Both the position numbers and the translations under genes were made by a program. DNA of 64,000 nt from WJKG01 sp964627305 (GTDB lineage Bacteria; Zixibacteria; MSB-5A5; GN15; FEB-12), in NCBI GenBank assembly GCA_964627305.1, contig CAZVHP010000005.1, positions 1 to 64,000 of the forward strand. The letters are read 5' to 3'. Numbering within the stretch: position 1 is the stretch's first letter; each line of letters opens with the position of its first letter. This document shows, one piece after another, positions 7,754 through 16,625 of the stretch. The notes under the pieces are model-generated. The model was not told the DNA's origin and did no database searches. It saw nothing but the letters and a program-made list of their open reading frames with translations.

Positions 7754-8311
7754 ATGCCGACGCGGCCTGGCACTGCATCTGTTCTCACTGTGATGGTGGT
7801 TGTGGCTGTCGTGATGACAGCGACGGTCTCTGTGCGTGCTCAGGGAACAACCAATGCTCAGGCGACGGCACGAGTGCTGACAGCGTTATCGGTGACAGCG
7901 AGCAATGATCTGGTTTTTGGCAACGTGCTTCAGGGGGTTCCCAAGAGGATCGGGACGAACGTCGACGATTCGACGGCGCAGTTCTCGATCACCGGTCAGG
8001 CGAGTGCGACGATATCAATGGTGCTGACCCTGCCGACGTATCTGAGCCGGACCGCCGGAGGGGAACAGATGATGTTGGTTTTCGAAAGCGATCAGGTAGT
8101 TGTAGATACAAACGCGACCTCGCCATCTACCGTGACGGCCGGAGATGGCTGGCTGGGGCAGAACCCGTATTCGCTTCCCTCAAACGCCGTTGTCGGCGCC
8201 GGTGGTCAGACGAATGTGTATCTGGGCGGCAAGGTGATTCCATCCCCGAACCAGATTCCGGGTACCTACGAGGCGAATATCATACTCAGCGTGGCGTACC
8301 TGGGTACTTGA
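7754..8311 (+). CDS. DUF4402 secreted protein, putative fibre subunit 5
   Basis: A 185-residue exported protein. GGAAGGAG ends nine bases before ATG 7754, which decides the start against upstream TTG/ATG codons at 7721-7724. The signal peptide covers about 1-32 (VLTVMVVVAVVMTATVSVRA). The mature strand is GTTNAQATARVLTALSVTAS, followed by LVFGNVLQGVPK, LTLPTYL, NVYLGGKVIPSPNQIPG and GTYEANIILSVAYLGT. It is only 49 bases before the chaperone gene with no terminator between, so it is probably co-transcribed with chaperone and usher. That makes it the best candidate for the major subunit. Confidence 0.85.
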   Translation: MPTRPGTASVLTVMVVVAVVMTATVSVRAQGTTNAQATARVLTALSVTASNDLVFGNVLQGVPKRIGTNVDDSTAQFSITGQASATISMVLTLPTYLSRTAGGEQMMLVFESDQVVVDTNATSPSTVTAGDGWLGQNPYSLPSNAVVGAGGQTNVYLGGKVIPSPNQIPGTYEANIILSVAYLGT

Positions 8312-8360
8312 GTACCACAGCGAGCGGCCCGCTGAGCAAATAATGGAGGATGTATCAGGG

Positions 8361-9248
8361 ATGATCATCAAGACAGATTCTGAGCGCGCGAGGCGTTTCA
8401 TAGCTGTGGGCGTGTTGAGCATGCTTGTGGTTCTGGCCTTTTCGCTGGAGTCAATGGCAGGAGTTCTGGTGGCGCCCACCTCGGCCATCATGACCGAGGG
8501 CAAACGCACAACTCGGCTGACAATCAAGAACCCGTCAACGGATCCGAAGGAAGTGGAGGTCCGGTTTGCCTACGGTCTGCCCGAATCCGACAGCCTGGGA
8601 AATGTCGATATCAAACTGATAGATTCGGCCGTGACTGACCCGCGTTCCTGCATGGATTGGCTGAAGGCCTTCCCGCGCAAGATCATTGTGCCTCCGAACG
8701 GCTCGCAGGTGATTCGGCTGGTGGCCAATCCGCCGGAGGATCTTCCGGAGGGTGAGTACTGGTGTCGATTGATTGTCCGGTCGTCCGAGGGGAGTATGAG
8801 CCCGCCGCCGGTTGCTGCTGCCGACGCCATAACGACACGATTGAATATGATCATGGAGACGGCCATCGTGGCCAAATACCGCAAAGGCGAATCTGTGGCT
8901 CGACTGGCGCTGCTGGATACAACGGCGTGGATAGATACGATTGCGGGTCGCGTCAGTGTATTGCTGGATATGGAAAGCCAGGGGAACGTGTCGTATGTTG
9001 GGGTTATCAACGGGCGGCTGCTGGATGCGCGCAATCGGGAGATTATGACGCAGAAGCTGGACATTGCGGTCTATCGCCAATTGAAGCGGCGACTCGACTT
9101 CCCGGTTTCCCTTGAGGGGTTCGAGGGTCCGTATCGGGCCGACATTCGGATCACAACGCGCGGGCGGACCGATATCCCTCCTGAGGATGTCATCGCGGGT
9201 AACGAGATATCGCTGACCACCATCATACCTGAGGACCGGCGGCGTTGA
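8361..9248 (+). CDS. PapD-like periplasmic chaperone of a fimbrial-type system
   Basis: A 295-residue exported protein with two-domain PapD-like organisation. GGAGG (8345-8349) stands 11 bases before ATG 8361; an earlier ATG at 8343 has no proper site. The signal peptide is about 1-33. The mature N terminus, GVLVAPTSAIMTEGKRTTRLTIKN, starts an Ig-like strand pattern. FPRKIIVPPNGSQVIRL and LPEGEYWCRLIVR match the G-strand region of periplasmic pilus chaperones. I do not see the Arg of the classical PapD N-terminal strand (PTS stands there), so it is closer to the divergent alpha/CS1-like or archaic chaperones. The role inferred is to hold secreted DUF4402 subunits and deliver them to the usher encoded 40 bases downstream. 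Confidence 0.78.
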   Translation: MIIKTDSERARRFIAVGVLSMLVVLAFSLESMAGVLVAPTSAIMTEGKRTTRLTIKNPSTDPKEVEVRFAYGLPESDSLGNVDIKLIDSAVTDPRSCMDWLKAFPRKIIVPPNGSQVIRLVANPPEDLPEGEYWCRLIVRSSEGSMSPPPVAAADAITTRLNMIMETAIVAKYRKGESVARLALLDTTAWIDTIAGRVSVLLDMESQGNVSYVGVINGRLLDARNREIMTQKLDIAVYRQLKRRLDFPVSLEGFEGPYRADIRITTRGRTDIPPEDVIAGNEISLTTIIPEDRRR

Positions 9249-9288
9249 ACTGAGCATAGTATGACGAGCGATTGTCGACGGGGATAGC

Positions 9289-11880
9289 ATGTTTGCATCC
9301 GGGTATATAAAAGGTGCACTCTTCTTGCTGGTCGGGGCAGTGATCTGCCTGGGTCTGACCAGAGAGAGCCGGGCGCAGTCTGGTAGGGGTATTCAGGACC
9401 GGTGGGAGGAAATCCCGGTATCATTTGAGGTACGACGTCTGCTCAAAGAGGATATCTTCGTGCAGTGGGACGGGGACACGGTCTATGTCCCCCTGCTGAG
9501 GGTCTTCAGCCTGCTTGATCTGAAAGTGGAGGCAAACTTTGCCGACAGCTCGTTCCGGGGGTTTGTCATCAGCAGGGATAACTCATATCGCATTGATCTC
9601 CGGCAGCAAGAGGCGCGGACCTGGCTGAGAAGCGTGCCGCTTACATCGCAGGGTTACTACCTGAGCGGGTCCGATCTCTTCCTGCGCATTGATCTGTACG
9701 AACGGCTGTTTGACCTGCCCATGGAGTTCATCTTCAGCGCCCTGATGATCAATCTGCCGCTGAACACCGAGTTGCCCGCCTATCAGCGCATGCAGCGCGC
9801 CCTGGCCCGACGAGGACTGCGTGACGAGGAGGTGGCAGCGCGCAATGTCCGGCATCTGGCCCACAGCAGGGAATTCCTGCAGTTCGGAGCCGTTGACTGG
9901 ATGGTCTCGGCCAATCCGGTCGGAAAGCAGGACCACTTCTACGGACTGAACCTGGGAGGTTTGGTGGCCGGGGGAGACCTGAGTATAGGGGCTAATGGCA
10001 GCACCGCATCAGGTATCGAAGAGGACCAGTTGACATACCTGTGGCACTACTACACCGATCGCTCGCCATACATCACTCAGGCAGAATTGGGACACATCTA
10101 TGGACAGGGGCAGTTGGGACGCGGCCTGATCGGAGGGATGATCACCAATCGTCCTCAGACGCAGCGTGAGTTCTTCCAGACGATCACGCTGGAGGGGCAC
10201 CTTGGTGAAGGGTGGGAGGTCGAGCTGTTCATTGACGGTAACCTGACCGATTACACATTTACCGACGGGAGTGGCCGATACCGTTTTGATGTAGATTTGG
10301 TCTATGGCGCATCGATGATCACGCTGAAGATGTATGGTCCCAATGGTGAGTACCGGACGGAGGAGCAGTATGTACGCATCCCGTACAATCTCATCCCGTC
10401 GGGGCAGATAGAGTATACTGTCGCGGGCGGTCAGAGCAGTGTGCCCGGATCCTATGACAGTTATGCCAATGCTGCCGCCTACTACGGCTTACACTCCCGT
10501 GTCACGGTGGGCCTTTCGACAGATGTGCCGTTGGCCACCGACAGCGCCATCGGAGCAGCGTATGCCCTGGAGGCGACGGCTCAACCGCTGCCGAATCTAA
10601 CAGTGTTTTCATCGTACTCGCCCGACGTTGTCATGCAGGCCGATGCTGCCTACACGCAAGTGAGCAGTTTCAGTTTCTCGGCTGGGTATAGTCGCTATTT
10701 CGAGAATCCGCACCGGAATCAGAGTCGACGGGAGTATCAGATTCGGGCCTCGACGACCTTTCCTTTCCGACTGTTGGGCCGCCAGTGGGGTCTGCGCGGT
10801 AACGCCACCTTTGATCGTTTTCCGGATTTGCAGATGCTGCAGGTGAACTACGGCTTCAACGTTGGTCTTCCGAGGCTGTACATCAATTACCTTGGCCGTT
10901 TGCGGGTTCAGGAGTACCCGGACAGGTCGAGTACGAGTCTGACCAGCCAGATGTACCTGTTGACGCGTTTGCTGCCGTGGTTCAGCCCGCAGTTTCGAGC
11001 GACGTATGACCATGAAGTCAATGACTTCTCGGTGCTTGGTGTCACCTTTGCCAGGCGTATCTTTCGCACGGGGCAATTGAGTCTGGGGGTCGAGCACAAT
11101 CGTCGGACCGGTTCCAACACGGTGCAGGTCAGTTTCAACATGTATGCGCCGTTCGCCAGTTTCAGCTCACGGGCGACCTACATCGACGCTCATCGTGAAC
11201 TCGCTGTGAACCAGGTGCAGCGCGGCTCGGTTCGATGGGACCAGGCAGCCAGACGTTTGCGGCTCGATCGCCGCAACGGGGTCGGGTACGGTTCGGCTCT
11301 GTTGCGTCCGTACGTTGACGCCAATGCCAATAATCGACGGGATCCCTCGGAGCGTTTCGTGCCCAATGTTCGTGCCCGCATCAAGGGCGTCGGGGGGCGA
11401 CCGACCGGCCGGGAGCGTCAGTTCTTCTATGACCGTTTGCGGCCGTATGATGACTATCTGCTGCGGATTGACCAGTACAGCATCGATGACCCATACCTGC
11501 GGCCCGTATATGACAATTACGCAGTTACTTTCAATCCCAACATGGTGACGGCGATTGATATTCCATTAGTGTACGCCGCGGAAGTGACTGGCAGGGTCCA
11601 ACGGGAGGTTGACGGCACCCGCACGGGCACCGGCGGTGTGACGCTGATCGTCCGCGATGTAACGCGCGACCGGAGATCGGCAGAGATCACGACTTTCCGG
11701 TCAGGGGATTTCTACTATCTGGGGCTGATTCCAGGAGAGTATACGATTGAGGTTGACCCTCACCAGCTTAGTCAGCTTGGCTACAGCGCCGTACCGGAGG
11801 TACGCCGGCTGGAGGTGCTGCCGCAGGACGGCTCGAGCCAGATCGGCGGCATTGACTTCGTGCTGGTTCCGCGCCAATAG
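9289..11880 (+). CDS. Fimbrial-usher-like outer membrane protein
   Basis: An 863-residue exported protein with signal peptide about 1-29 (cleavage after SRA). An N-terminal soluble domain (about 40-170) includes the segment LPLNTELPAYQRMQRALARR. The central part (about 180-660) is rich in aromatic, alternating strands as in a beta-barrel. Within it, about residues 310-365 form an Ig-like insert with GWEVELFIDGNLTDYT, FDVDLVYGASMITLKMYG and PNGEYRTEEQYVRIP, the pattern of the usher plug. The C-terminal part contains YVDANANNRRDPSERFVPNV and a carboxypeptidase-regulatory-like domain (about 760-860). I infer the secretion pore for the DUF4402 subunits. Sequence similarity to the classical FimD/PapC family is remote, so this is an usher-like rather than a textbook usher. 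Confidence 0.75.
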   Translation: MFASGYIKGALFLLVGAVICLGLTRESRAQSGRGIQDRWEEIPVSFEVRRLLKEDIFVQWDGDTVYVPLLRVFSLLDLKVEANFADSSFRGFVISRDNSYRIDLRQQEARTWLRSVPLTSQGYYLSGSDLFLRIDLYERLFDLPMEFIFSALMINLPLNTELPAYQRMQRALARRGLRDEEVAARNVRHLAHSREFLQFGAVDWMVSANPVGKQDHFYGLNLGGLVAGGDLSIGANGSTASGIEEDQLTYLWHYYTDRSPYITQAELGHIYGQGQLGRGLIGGMITNRPQTQREFFQTITLEGHLGEGWEVELFIDGNLTDYTFTDGSGRYRFDVDLVYGASMITLKMYGPNGEYRTEEQYVRIPYNLIPSGQIEYTVAGGQSSVPGSYDSYANAAAYYGLHSRVTVGLSTDVPLATDSAIGAAYALEATAQPLPNLTVFSSYSPDVVMQADAAYTQVSSFSFSAGYSRYFENPHRNQSRREYQIRASTTFPFRLLGRQWGLRGNATFDRFPDLQMLQVNYGFNVGLPRLYINYLGRLRVQEYPDRSSTSLTSQMYLLTRLLPWFSPQFRATYDHEVNDFSVLGVTFARRIFRTGQLSLGVEHNRRTGSNTVQVSFNMYAPFASFSSRATYIDAHRELAVNQVQRGSVRWDQAARRLRLDRRNGVGYGSALLRPYVDANANNRRDPSERFVPNVRARIKGVGGRPTGRERQFFYDRLRPYDDYLLRIDQYSIDDPYLRPVYDNYAVTFNPNMVTAIDIPLVYAAEVTGRVQREVDGTRTGTGGVTLIVRDVTRDRRSAEITTFRSGDFYYLGLIPGEYTIEVDPHQLSQLGYSAVPEVRRLEVLPQDGSSQIGGIDFVLVPRQ

Positions 11881-11901
11881 CCTGTGGCATGTCGGTCAGT
11901 G

Positions 11902-13386
11902 TCATCGCCTCGGGCCGCCTGTTTCTCGTTCCAGAAACTGACGCAGCCACTTGTGGACATCGTTACGCCTGACCTCTGAGCGGAGAACCTTCATGCGCCG
12001 GTTTTTTTCATCCGTATCCATGATGAATGCGGCGAAGATGGCATCGGCGGTCCGCTCGACGTCGTAGGGATTCACCATCAGCGCCCCCTGAGCTAATTGA
12101 TCGGCGGCACCGGCAAATTCCGAGAGGATGAGAACACCGTTATTGTCGATGGACGCCGCGCAGTACTCCTTGGCGACAAGATTCATGCCGTCGCGAAGGG
12201 GAGTGATCAGGGCGATGTCGGAAGCCTTGTAGTAGCCAAGCAGTTGGTAGCGGTTGAGGTGGCGAAACATGTAGTGAATGGGAATCCAGCGATCGGTCGA
12301 AAAGCGGCCGTTGATTCGTCCGGCCAGTTGATCGAGGCGTTCTTTCAACCCCTGGTACTGTGGCACTGTGACGCGGCTCGGCACCACGATCTGCACCAGG
12401 GCCAGGCGGCCACGCAGTTCGGGGTACTTCTCCATGGCTCTCTCGAAGGCCAGAAACCGTTCGGGGATACCCTTGGTGTAGTCGAGTCGGTCGAGGCCCA
12501 GGACGAGTTTCTCGGATCGCAGGTTCTCGCGGAAATACCAGGCCGATTCAGCAACCTCGTGCGAACGAGCACCCTGATCGAACTCACTGAAGTCGATGCT
12601 GATGGGATAGATCCCGAGCTCAATGGTGCGATCGTTGTGCATGACAAACGAGTGGTTGCGTTTAGCGTGAACCCGTGCCCCCTCAATGAATATCCTGACA
12701 CTCTGGATGAAATTGCGATAGTCATGGCGGGTCTGAAACCCGATGTGGTCATAGTCCAGCAGGGCGTACATGATTTCATCTCGCCACGGGAGACGGCGGA
12801 TGAGGTCGCTGCTGGGGAAGGGGATATGCAGGAAGAAATCGATACTCTTCTTCACGCCCAGTTCCCGAAGGTAGCGACCTGCCAGCAGCAGTTGGTAGTC
12901 ATGAACCCAGACATGGCTATTGTCTCTGATTGACTCAACGGTCATCTCAGCGAATCTTCGATTCACCGCGCAGTAGGTTTCCCACTGATCGGCATCGAAC
13001 TCGCAATATCCCAACTGGTCGTGAAACAAGGGCCAGATAGTTTGGTTGGAGAAGCCTCGATAGTAGCGGGCGACCTCATCCTCGGTGACTGCAACCGGTC
13101 GCAGTTCAAAGCGTTCATCCCGTGAGTGCTCGCGGAGCAGATCCTCGGCAGGGGCCTCTTTCGGACAGCCGGGCCAGCCGATCCAGGTTCCGCCATTGCG
13201 GCGCATGACGGGTGCCATGGCCGTCACGAGACCCCCGGAGGAAGGGAAGACCTTCCATTGACCGTTTTCATCTTTGTCGACAGCTGCCGGCAGTCGATTC
13301 GATACAACCAGTATGTGTCCTGTGTCTCGGTCCAATTCTACCTCCATGTTGTTGGCCCCACTGAATGTGCCGCGCAGTTCCGTCAT
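11902..13386 (-). CDS. otsA: Trehalose-6-phosphate synthase (GT20)
   Basis: Makes trehalose 6-phosphate from a nucleotide-activated glucose and glucose 6-phosphate in the cytoplasm. The 494 residues are the usual length for the bacterial enzyme. Visible GT20 landmarks: VVSNRLP near residue 30, the GGLVTA loop, VWVHDYQLLL, DRLDYTKGIPERFLAF (phosphate/nucleotide-binding Arg and Lys), and PLRDGMNLVAKEYCA near residue 385. It is the last gene of the minus-strand trehalose operon, 40 bases after otsB. An internal ATG at 13347 with GGGG upstream is an alternative start. The gene converges on the usher gene with only 21 bases between stops and no visible terminator. Confidence 0.95.
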   Translation of the reverse strand: MTELRGTFSGANNMEVELDRDTGHILVVSNRLPAAVDKDENGQWKVFPSSGGLVTAMAPVMRRNGGTWIGWPGCPKEAPAEDLLREHSRDERFELRPVAVTEDEVARYYRGFSNQTIWPLFHDQLGYCEFDADQWETYCAVNRRFAEMTVESIRDNSHVWVHDYQLLLAGRYLRELGVKKSIDFFLHIPFPSSDLIRRLPWRDEIMYALLDYDHIGFQTRHDYRNFIQSVRIFIEGARVHAKRNHSFVMHNDRTIELGIYPISIDFSEFDQGARSHEVAESAWYFRENLRSEKLVLGLDRLDYTKGIPERFLAFERAMEKYPELRGRLALVQIVVPSRVTVPQYQGLKERLDQLAGRINGRFSTDRWIPIHYMFRHLNRYQLLGYYKASDIALITPLRDGMNLVAKEYCAASIDNNGVLILSEFAGAADQLAQGALMVNPYDVERTADAIFAAFIMDTDEKNRRMKVLRSEVRRNDVHKWLRQFLERETGGPRR

Positions 13387-13426
13387 AGCCCGGCGATCTG
13401 CGCAGCCGCGTCTTGCCTGTAATTCC

Positions 13427-14209
13427 TCAGAGCCATCGTGCGACGAAGCTGAGCAGTTCCTGCGGCGGTCTGAGCCAGAGGTCGGCGAGAGTGGGACGCA
13501 GTTCGGCTCTCACCAGCACGCTAAGAGTGTGCTGGTCAGCATCTTGCAGGGCGGCGAAGGCGTCCTCGTCGGTCTGGTCATCCCCAAGATAGGCCATCAC
13601 GCAGCCTGAAGGGCATTCTGCCATCAGGGCGCGGACGGCCTTGCCCTTGTTGATGTCCGCGACGCGTACTTCCAGTCCGCCGTCAAACTCGTGCAGTTCC
13701 AGGCCGTGATTCGAGAGAGTCTCCCGCCATCGGTCTTCAACCTTCCGGCGGAGATCTGAGGCGGCCTCGTTGTCGAGTCCGCGCCAGTGAAAGGCATACC
13801 CTGCCGGCTTCGGCTCGCGTCCTGATGCCGGGACGTTATCCTCTGCCCATGTTGCCACATCATCCAGCACGGCCCTGCTCCGATCGGAAAGTTCGGACGT
13901 TACTACCTGACCATTCGGCAGCCGCCGCTCGAAACCGTGCGAACCCCACAACTCGGGTGGGTTCTCCGTTGCCAACAATCGCATGAGGACACTGACGCTG
14001 CGCCCACTGATGATGACAACCCGAGTTGGCGATTGGTTCACAATCTCGTCCAGCAGGCGGCGTACTCCCGGATAGGGGACGGCCTGGTCGCGATCAGTTA
14101 CGAAGGGCGCCAGGGTACCGTCGTAGTCGAGCATCAGAAGGCGATGATCGGTCGCTTTCAGAAGATCGAAGTAGGCGTCGATATTCAGATTCTCGTCTAA
14201 GACCTCCAT
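13427..14209 (-). CDS. otsB: Trehalose-6-phosphate phosphatase (HAD family)
   Basis: Dephosphorylates trehalose 6-phosphate, the product of OtsA encoded next. The frame is open to 14263, inside the upstream gene, but the ATG at 14209 lies 11 bases after the upstream stop and gives the expected N terminus, so I choose it (260 residues). HAD motif I is LDYDGTLAPF (catalytic Asp pair), motif II is VVIISGRS, and motif IV is YLGDDQTDEDAF. A cap domain lies between. It is translated close behind TreT, consistent with one operon. Confidence 0.94.
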   Translation of the reverse strand: MEVLDENLNIDAYFDLLKATDHRLLMLDYDGTLAPFVTDRDQAVPYPGVRRLLDEIVNQSPTRVVIISGRSVSVLMRLLATENPPELWGSHGFERRLPNGQVVTSELSDRSRAVLDDVATWAEDNVPASGREPKPAGYAFHWRGLDNEAASDLRRKVEDRWRETLSNHGLELHEFDGGLEVRVADINKGKAVRALMAECPSGCVMAYLGDDQTDEDAFAALQDADQHTLSVLVRAELRPTLADLWLRPPQELLSFVARWL

Positions 14210-14219
14210 CAGAGGCAAT

Positions 14220-15461
14220 CTAACCAGCCATGAGATGGTTGGCAAGTCCCTGTCGGAGTCCAAACATGAGAGTCAGGTACTCTCGAAGGTGTCTCGTCAG
14301 GAGGAAATTCTGGGTGACGAACTCCCGGGCCGTTTGGCCCATGCGGCGCATCTGTGCGGGATGCCGGAGCAGGTCCCTGATCCGCAGGGCGGCTCCCTCG
14401 GGGGTATCGACAAGATAGCCGGTGTAGCCGTTATAGACCTGGAGGCGGATACCGCCGGTGTTGCCGCCGATTACTGGTTTGCTTTTCCACATGGCCTCGG
14501 TGACCGTCAGGCCGAATCCTTCCTGAAGCGACTTCTGAATAACGATAGCTGAGGCGCGTTGCAGAGCGTTGATAATCCGATGCGCATCGGGTGGCAGCAA
14601 AAGAACTGAAATGCGGGGGTTCTTTCGGGCGGCCTCCTTGACCTCCTCGAAGACAGCAGCGCCCTCGGGATCATCGGTCGCCCCGCCGCCGGCAAGAACC
14701 AACTGGGCATCGATAGATGAGTTGATCATGTTGAAGGCCTCAATCACGCCGAGTGGGTCCTTGAAGCGGTCGAAGCGCGAAATCTGGGTCAGGATTGGCA
14801 AGTCCGGCGAGAGGTTGAACCGGGTTAGCGTTTCGTCGATTTCGGACTGCGGCAATTCGATGTTTTTGTCCGACAGCGGGTCGATACTGGGAGCGAGAAT
14901 GAACTGGGGATGATCGAGCCGCTGGGAGAAAGTCGGCATGGAGAAGATGGAAGCGTCGTAGTGCTGCACCTTGGACCGTAGGTACTGCCAGACGCGACGG
15001 TTGGGGTGGCTGGCATCGATATGGCAGCGCCAAATCCACTTGCCCTGTCGATGCGGGCACAATTCCAGCAACCCGGCCGGCTGGGGATCGTGAATGACGA
15101 CGAAGTCAGCCTCTTCGAGGACCGGTCTCAGGCGTTTGGCGTTCTCGGCAACGGTCTGCTCATAGGTGTCGATCATGTGCTGAGTGAGGAAGACGGGGTT
15201 GCCCTGAAGGCCGTTGTGGAATGTTTTCGTGACATGGAAGTAGTCACCGTGGCCCTCGATCACTTCCCAGGAGGCATTAAGACCGAGATCGTTCATCAAG
15301 GGAATCATCCAGTGGAGAATCTCAGCCACGCCGCCGCCGAGTCTGGTGGAGTTGACGTGCACGACGCGAGCGCCGGACAGCCCGGCCGCGAGTTGCTTGA
15401 GCTGCGATATCACTACACTGCCGACAACCGGTTCATACGCTGCGAGCGACTTAGCTGTCAT
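14220..15461 (-). CDS. treT: TreT-like trehalose synthase (GT4)
   Basis: A family 4 glycosyltransferase of 413 residues resembling archaeal/bacterial trehalose glycosyltransferring synthase, which joins NDP-glucose and glucose directly to trehalose. GAGGTGG lies five bases before the ATG at 15461; the frame extends to 15485. Near the N terminus are HVNSTRLGGGVAEILHWMIPLM and a long EGHGDYFHVTK segment typical of TreT. The GT-B C-terminal domain has QISRFDRFKDPLGVIEAF and EGFGLTVTEAMWKSKPVIG, with the conserved E-x7-E pair of GT4. It overlaps the DUF5752 gene by 11 bases and is followed by otsB and otsA, so two trehalose routes share an operon. A general GT4 sugar transferase is the fallback call. 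Confidence 0.88.
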   Translation of the reverse strand: MTAKSLAAYEPVVGSVVISQLKQLAAGLSGARVVHVNSTRLGGGVAEILHWMIPLMNDLGLNASWEVIEGHGDYFHVTKTFHNGLQGNPVFLTQHMIDTYEQTVAENAKRLRPVLEEADFVVIHDPQPAGLLELCPHRQGKWIWRCHIDASHPNRRVWQYLRSKVQHYDASIFSMPTFSQRLDHPQFILAPSIDPLSDKNIELPQSEIDETLTRFNLSPDLPILTQISRFDRFKDPLGVIEAFNMINSSIDAQLVLAGGGATDDPEGAAVFEEVKEAARKNPRISVLLLPPDAHRIINALQRASAIVIQKSLQEGFGLTVTEAMWKSKPVIGGNTGGIRLQVYNGYTGYLVDTPEGAALRIRDLLRHPAQMRRMGQTAREFVTQNFLLTRHLREYLTLMFGLRQGLANHLMAG

Positions 15462-16122
15462 GGGCCACCTCGGGGATGTCTGCATGCTCGAGGGCGCTTG
15501 TCGCCTGATCCTTCAGTTGCGAGAGGGTCAGGTGGTAAAAATCGATGCCGGCCAGGGCAGCACGCATTGAGGCGGTATCTTCACCAAAGTCATGCAGCCA
15601 GACCGTGAAATCATCGCTGCCATCGGGCGTGCGGCGGCGCGCTTCGACAAAGTGGTAGTAGATAGAGCTGTAACTCATATTGGGTAACTGCGCCGGCAGG
15701 TCAGAGGGGGTAACTAAGTCGATGTCGGTATCAAAGACGACCGTTGCTGCCTGCATGAAGCGAAAGTCGCCGCCGAGCGCCCACTGGACAAAGGGGACCT
15801 CGCTGAGGCGTTCATCGAGAATGTCAATGACAAGCGCTCTGAGTTCATCGAAATTCGACAGGCTGTACGGGTTGATTATGCCCAGCCGCTCGGCCAAGAC
15901 GCGGTCGTTCAGAGAATGGGCGGACCACACCGCGAAATCGTTGCGGAATTCCGGGTCGTCGAAAGTGGGACGGATAACCGTCTCACAGAAGTGATGGAAC
16001 AGGGTTTCGGTCGGGCAGATGGCGATACGCTCCCGCAGTTCCCTCATGTTGGCAGCCGGTTCGACTCCCCCCATGCGCATAATCAGTGTGCAGTCTCGAA
16101 CTTTGAACGGCATAGTGTTCAT
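15451..16122 (-). CDS. DUF5752 family protein
   Basis: A 223-residue cytoplasmic protein with no signal or membrane segment. It matches the DUF5752 pattern I know from trehalose and glycogen gene neighbourhoods: FKVRDCTLI at the start, NMRELRERIAICPTETLFHHF, RPTFDDPEFRNDFAVWSAHSL, MSYSSIYYHFVEARRRTP and DDFTVWLHDF. AGGA stands nine bases before the ATG at 16122. It heads the operon and overlaps treT. The biochemical role is unknown; a regulatory or scaffolding role for trehalose synthesis is only an inference from the linkage. Confidence 0.82.
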   Translation of the reverse strand: MNTMPFKVRDCTLIMRMGGVEPAANMRELRERIAICPTETLFHHFCETVIRPTFDDPEFRNDFAVWSAHSLNDRVLAERLGIINPYSLSNFDELRALVIDILDERLSEVPFVQWALGGDFRFMQAATVVFDTDIDLVTPSDLPAQLPNMSYSSIYYHFVEARRRTPDGSDDFTVWLHDFGEDTASMRAALAGIDFYHLTLSQLKDQATSALEHADIPEVAHDS

Positions 16123-16293
16123 TTCGGTAAATCCTGTAATTCCTTTAGGTTACCCAAGGTTGTGCGTCCTTGTGTGGGATGCCGCTGAGTCTGTCTTCTG
16201 ATGTTAACACGCCACCGCGCCGAAGGTTGCAGAAATCCTGCACCCGCCTTGGTAGATAGTGTCGCCCTTGAAGCTGGCGTGGCAAAAGAATAA

Positions 16294-16366
<73 letters not shown>

Positions 16367-16392
16367 TTGATCAGTAGCGACACGTGGCCCCA

Positions 16393-16421
16393 AAAGTACA
16401 CTTGGGCAGTCGGGCTGTCAA
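16393..16421 (-). promoter_or_regulatory. Sigma70-type promoter of tRNA-Thr
   Basis: Minus strand: TTGACA (16416-16421), 17 bases, TACTTT (16393-16398). Transcription would start about 20 bases before the mature tRNA 5' end at 16366. Confidence 0.75.
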
Positions 16422-16500
16422 GCGCCTTGTGAGGCCTTGTGAGGCTCGTGTTATGAGGTCAGGATCGGTCGCAAACTGCTTATCCCACACCCGATTTGGG

Positions 16501-16529
16501 TTGAAATCGAGCCGGGAATCCACTATACT
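16501..16529 (+). promoter_or_regulatory. Sigma70-type promoter of the aminotransferase gene
   Basis: TTGAAA (16501-16506), a 17-base spacer, TATACT (16524-16529). Transcription from about 16536 gives a leader of roughly 90 bases before the ATG at 16626. It rules out the GTG at 16539 as start. I saw no leader peptide rich in Trp codons in that leader. Confidence 0.78.
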
Positions 16530-16625
16530 ACAGGCAGTGTGAGTGAAAGTGCATCTCGCCCGCTGGCTTTGGCGACCGGGTCGCCGGACACAGCGGGTGC
16601 AGGAAACGCAAGAAAGGACTGTCCG

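Noticed and set aside
11881..11901. Terminator between usher and otsA
   Set aside because: Only 21 bases between the convergent stops and no inverted repeat with a T-run.
16530..16625. Trp leader peptide/attenuator before the amino-acid genes
   Set aside because: No run of TGG codons and no competing hairpins ahead of the aminotransferase start.
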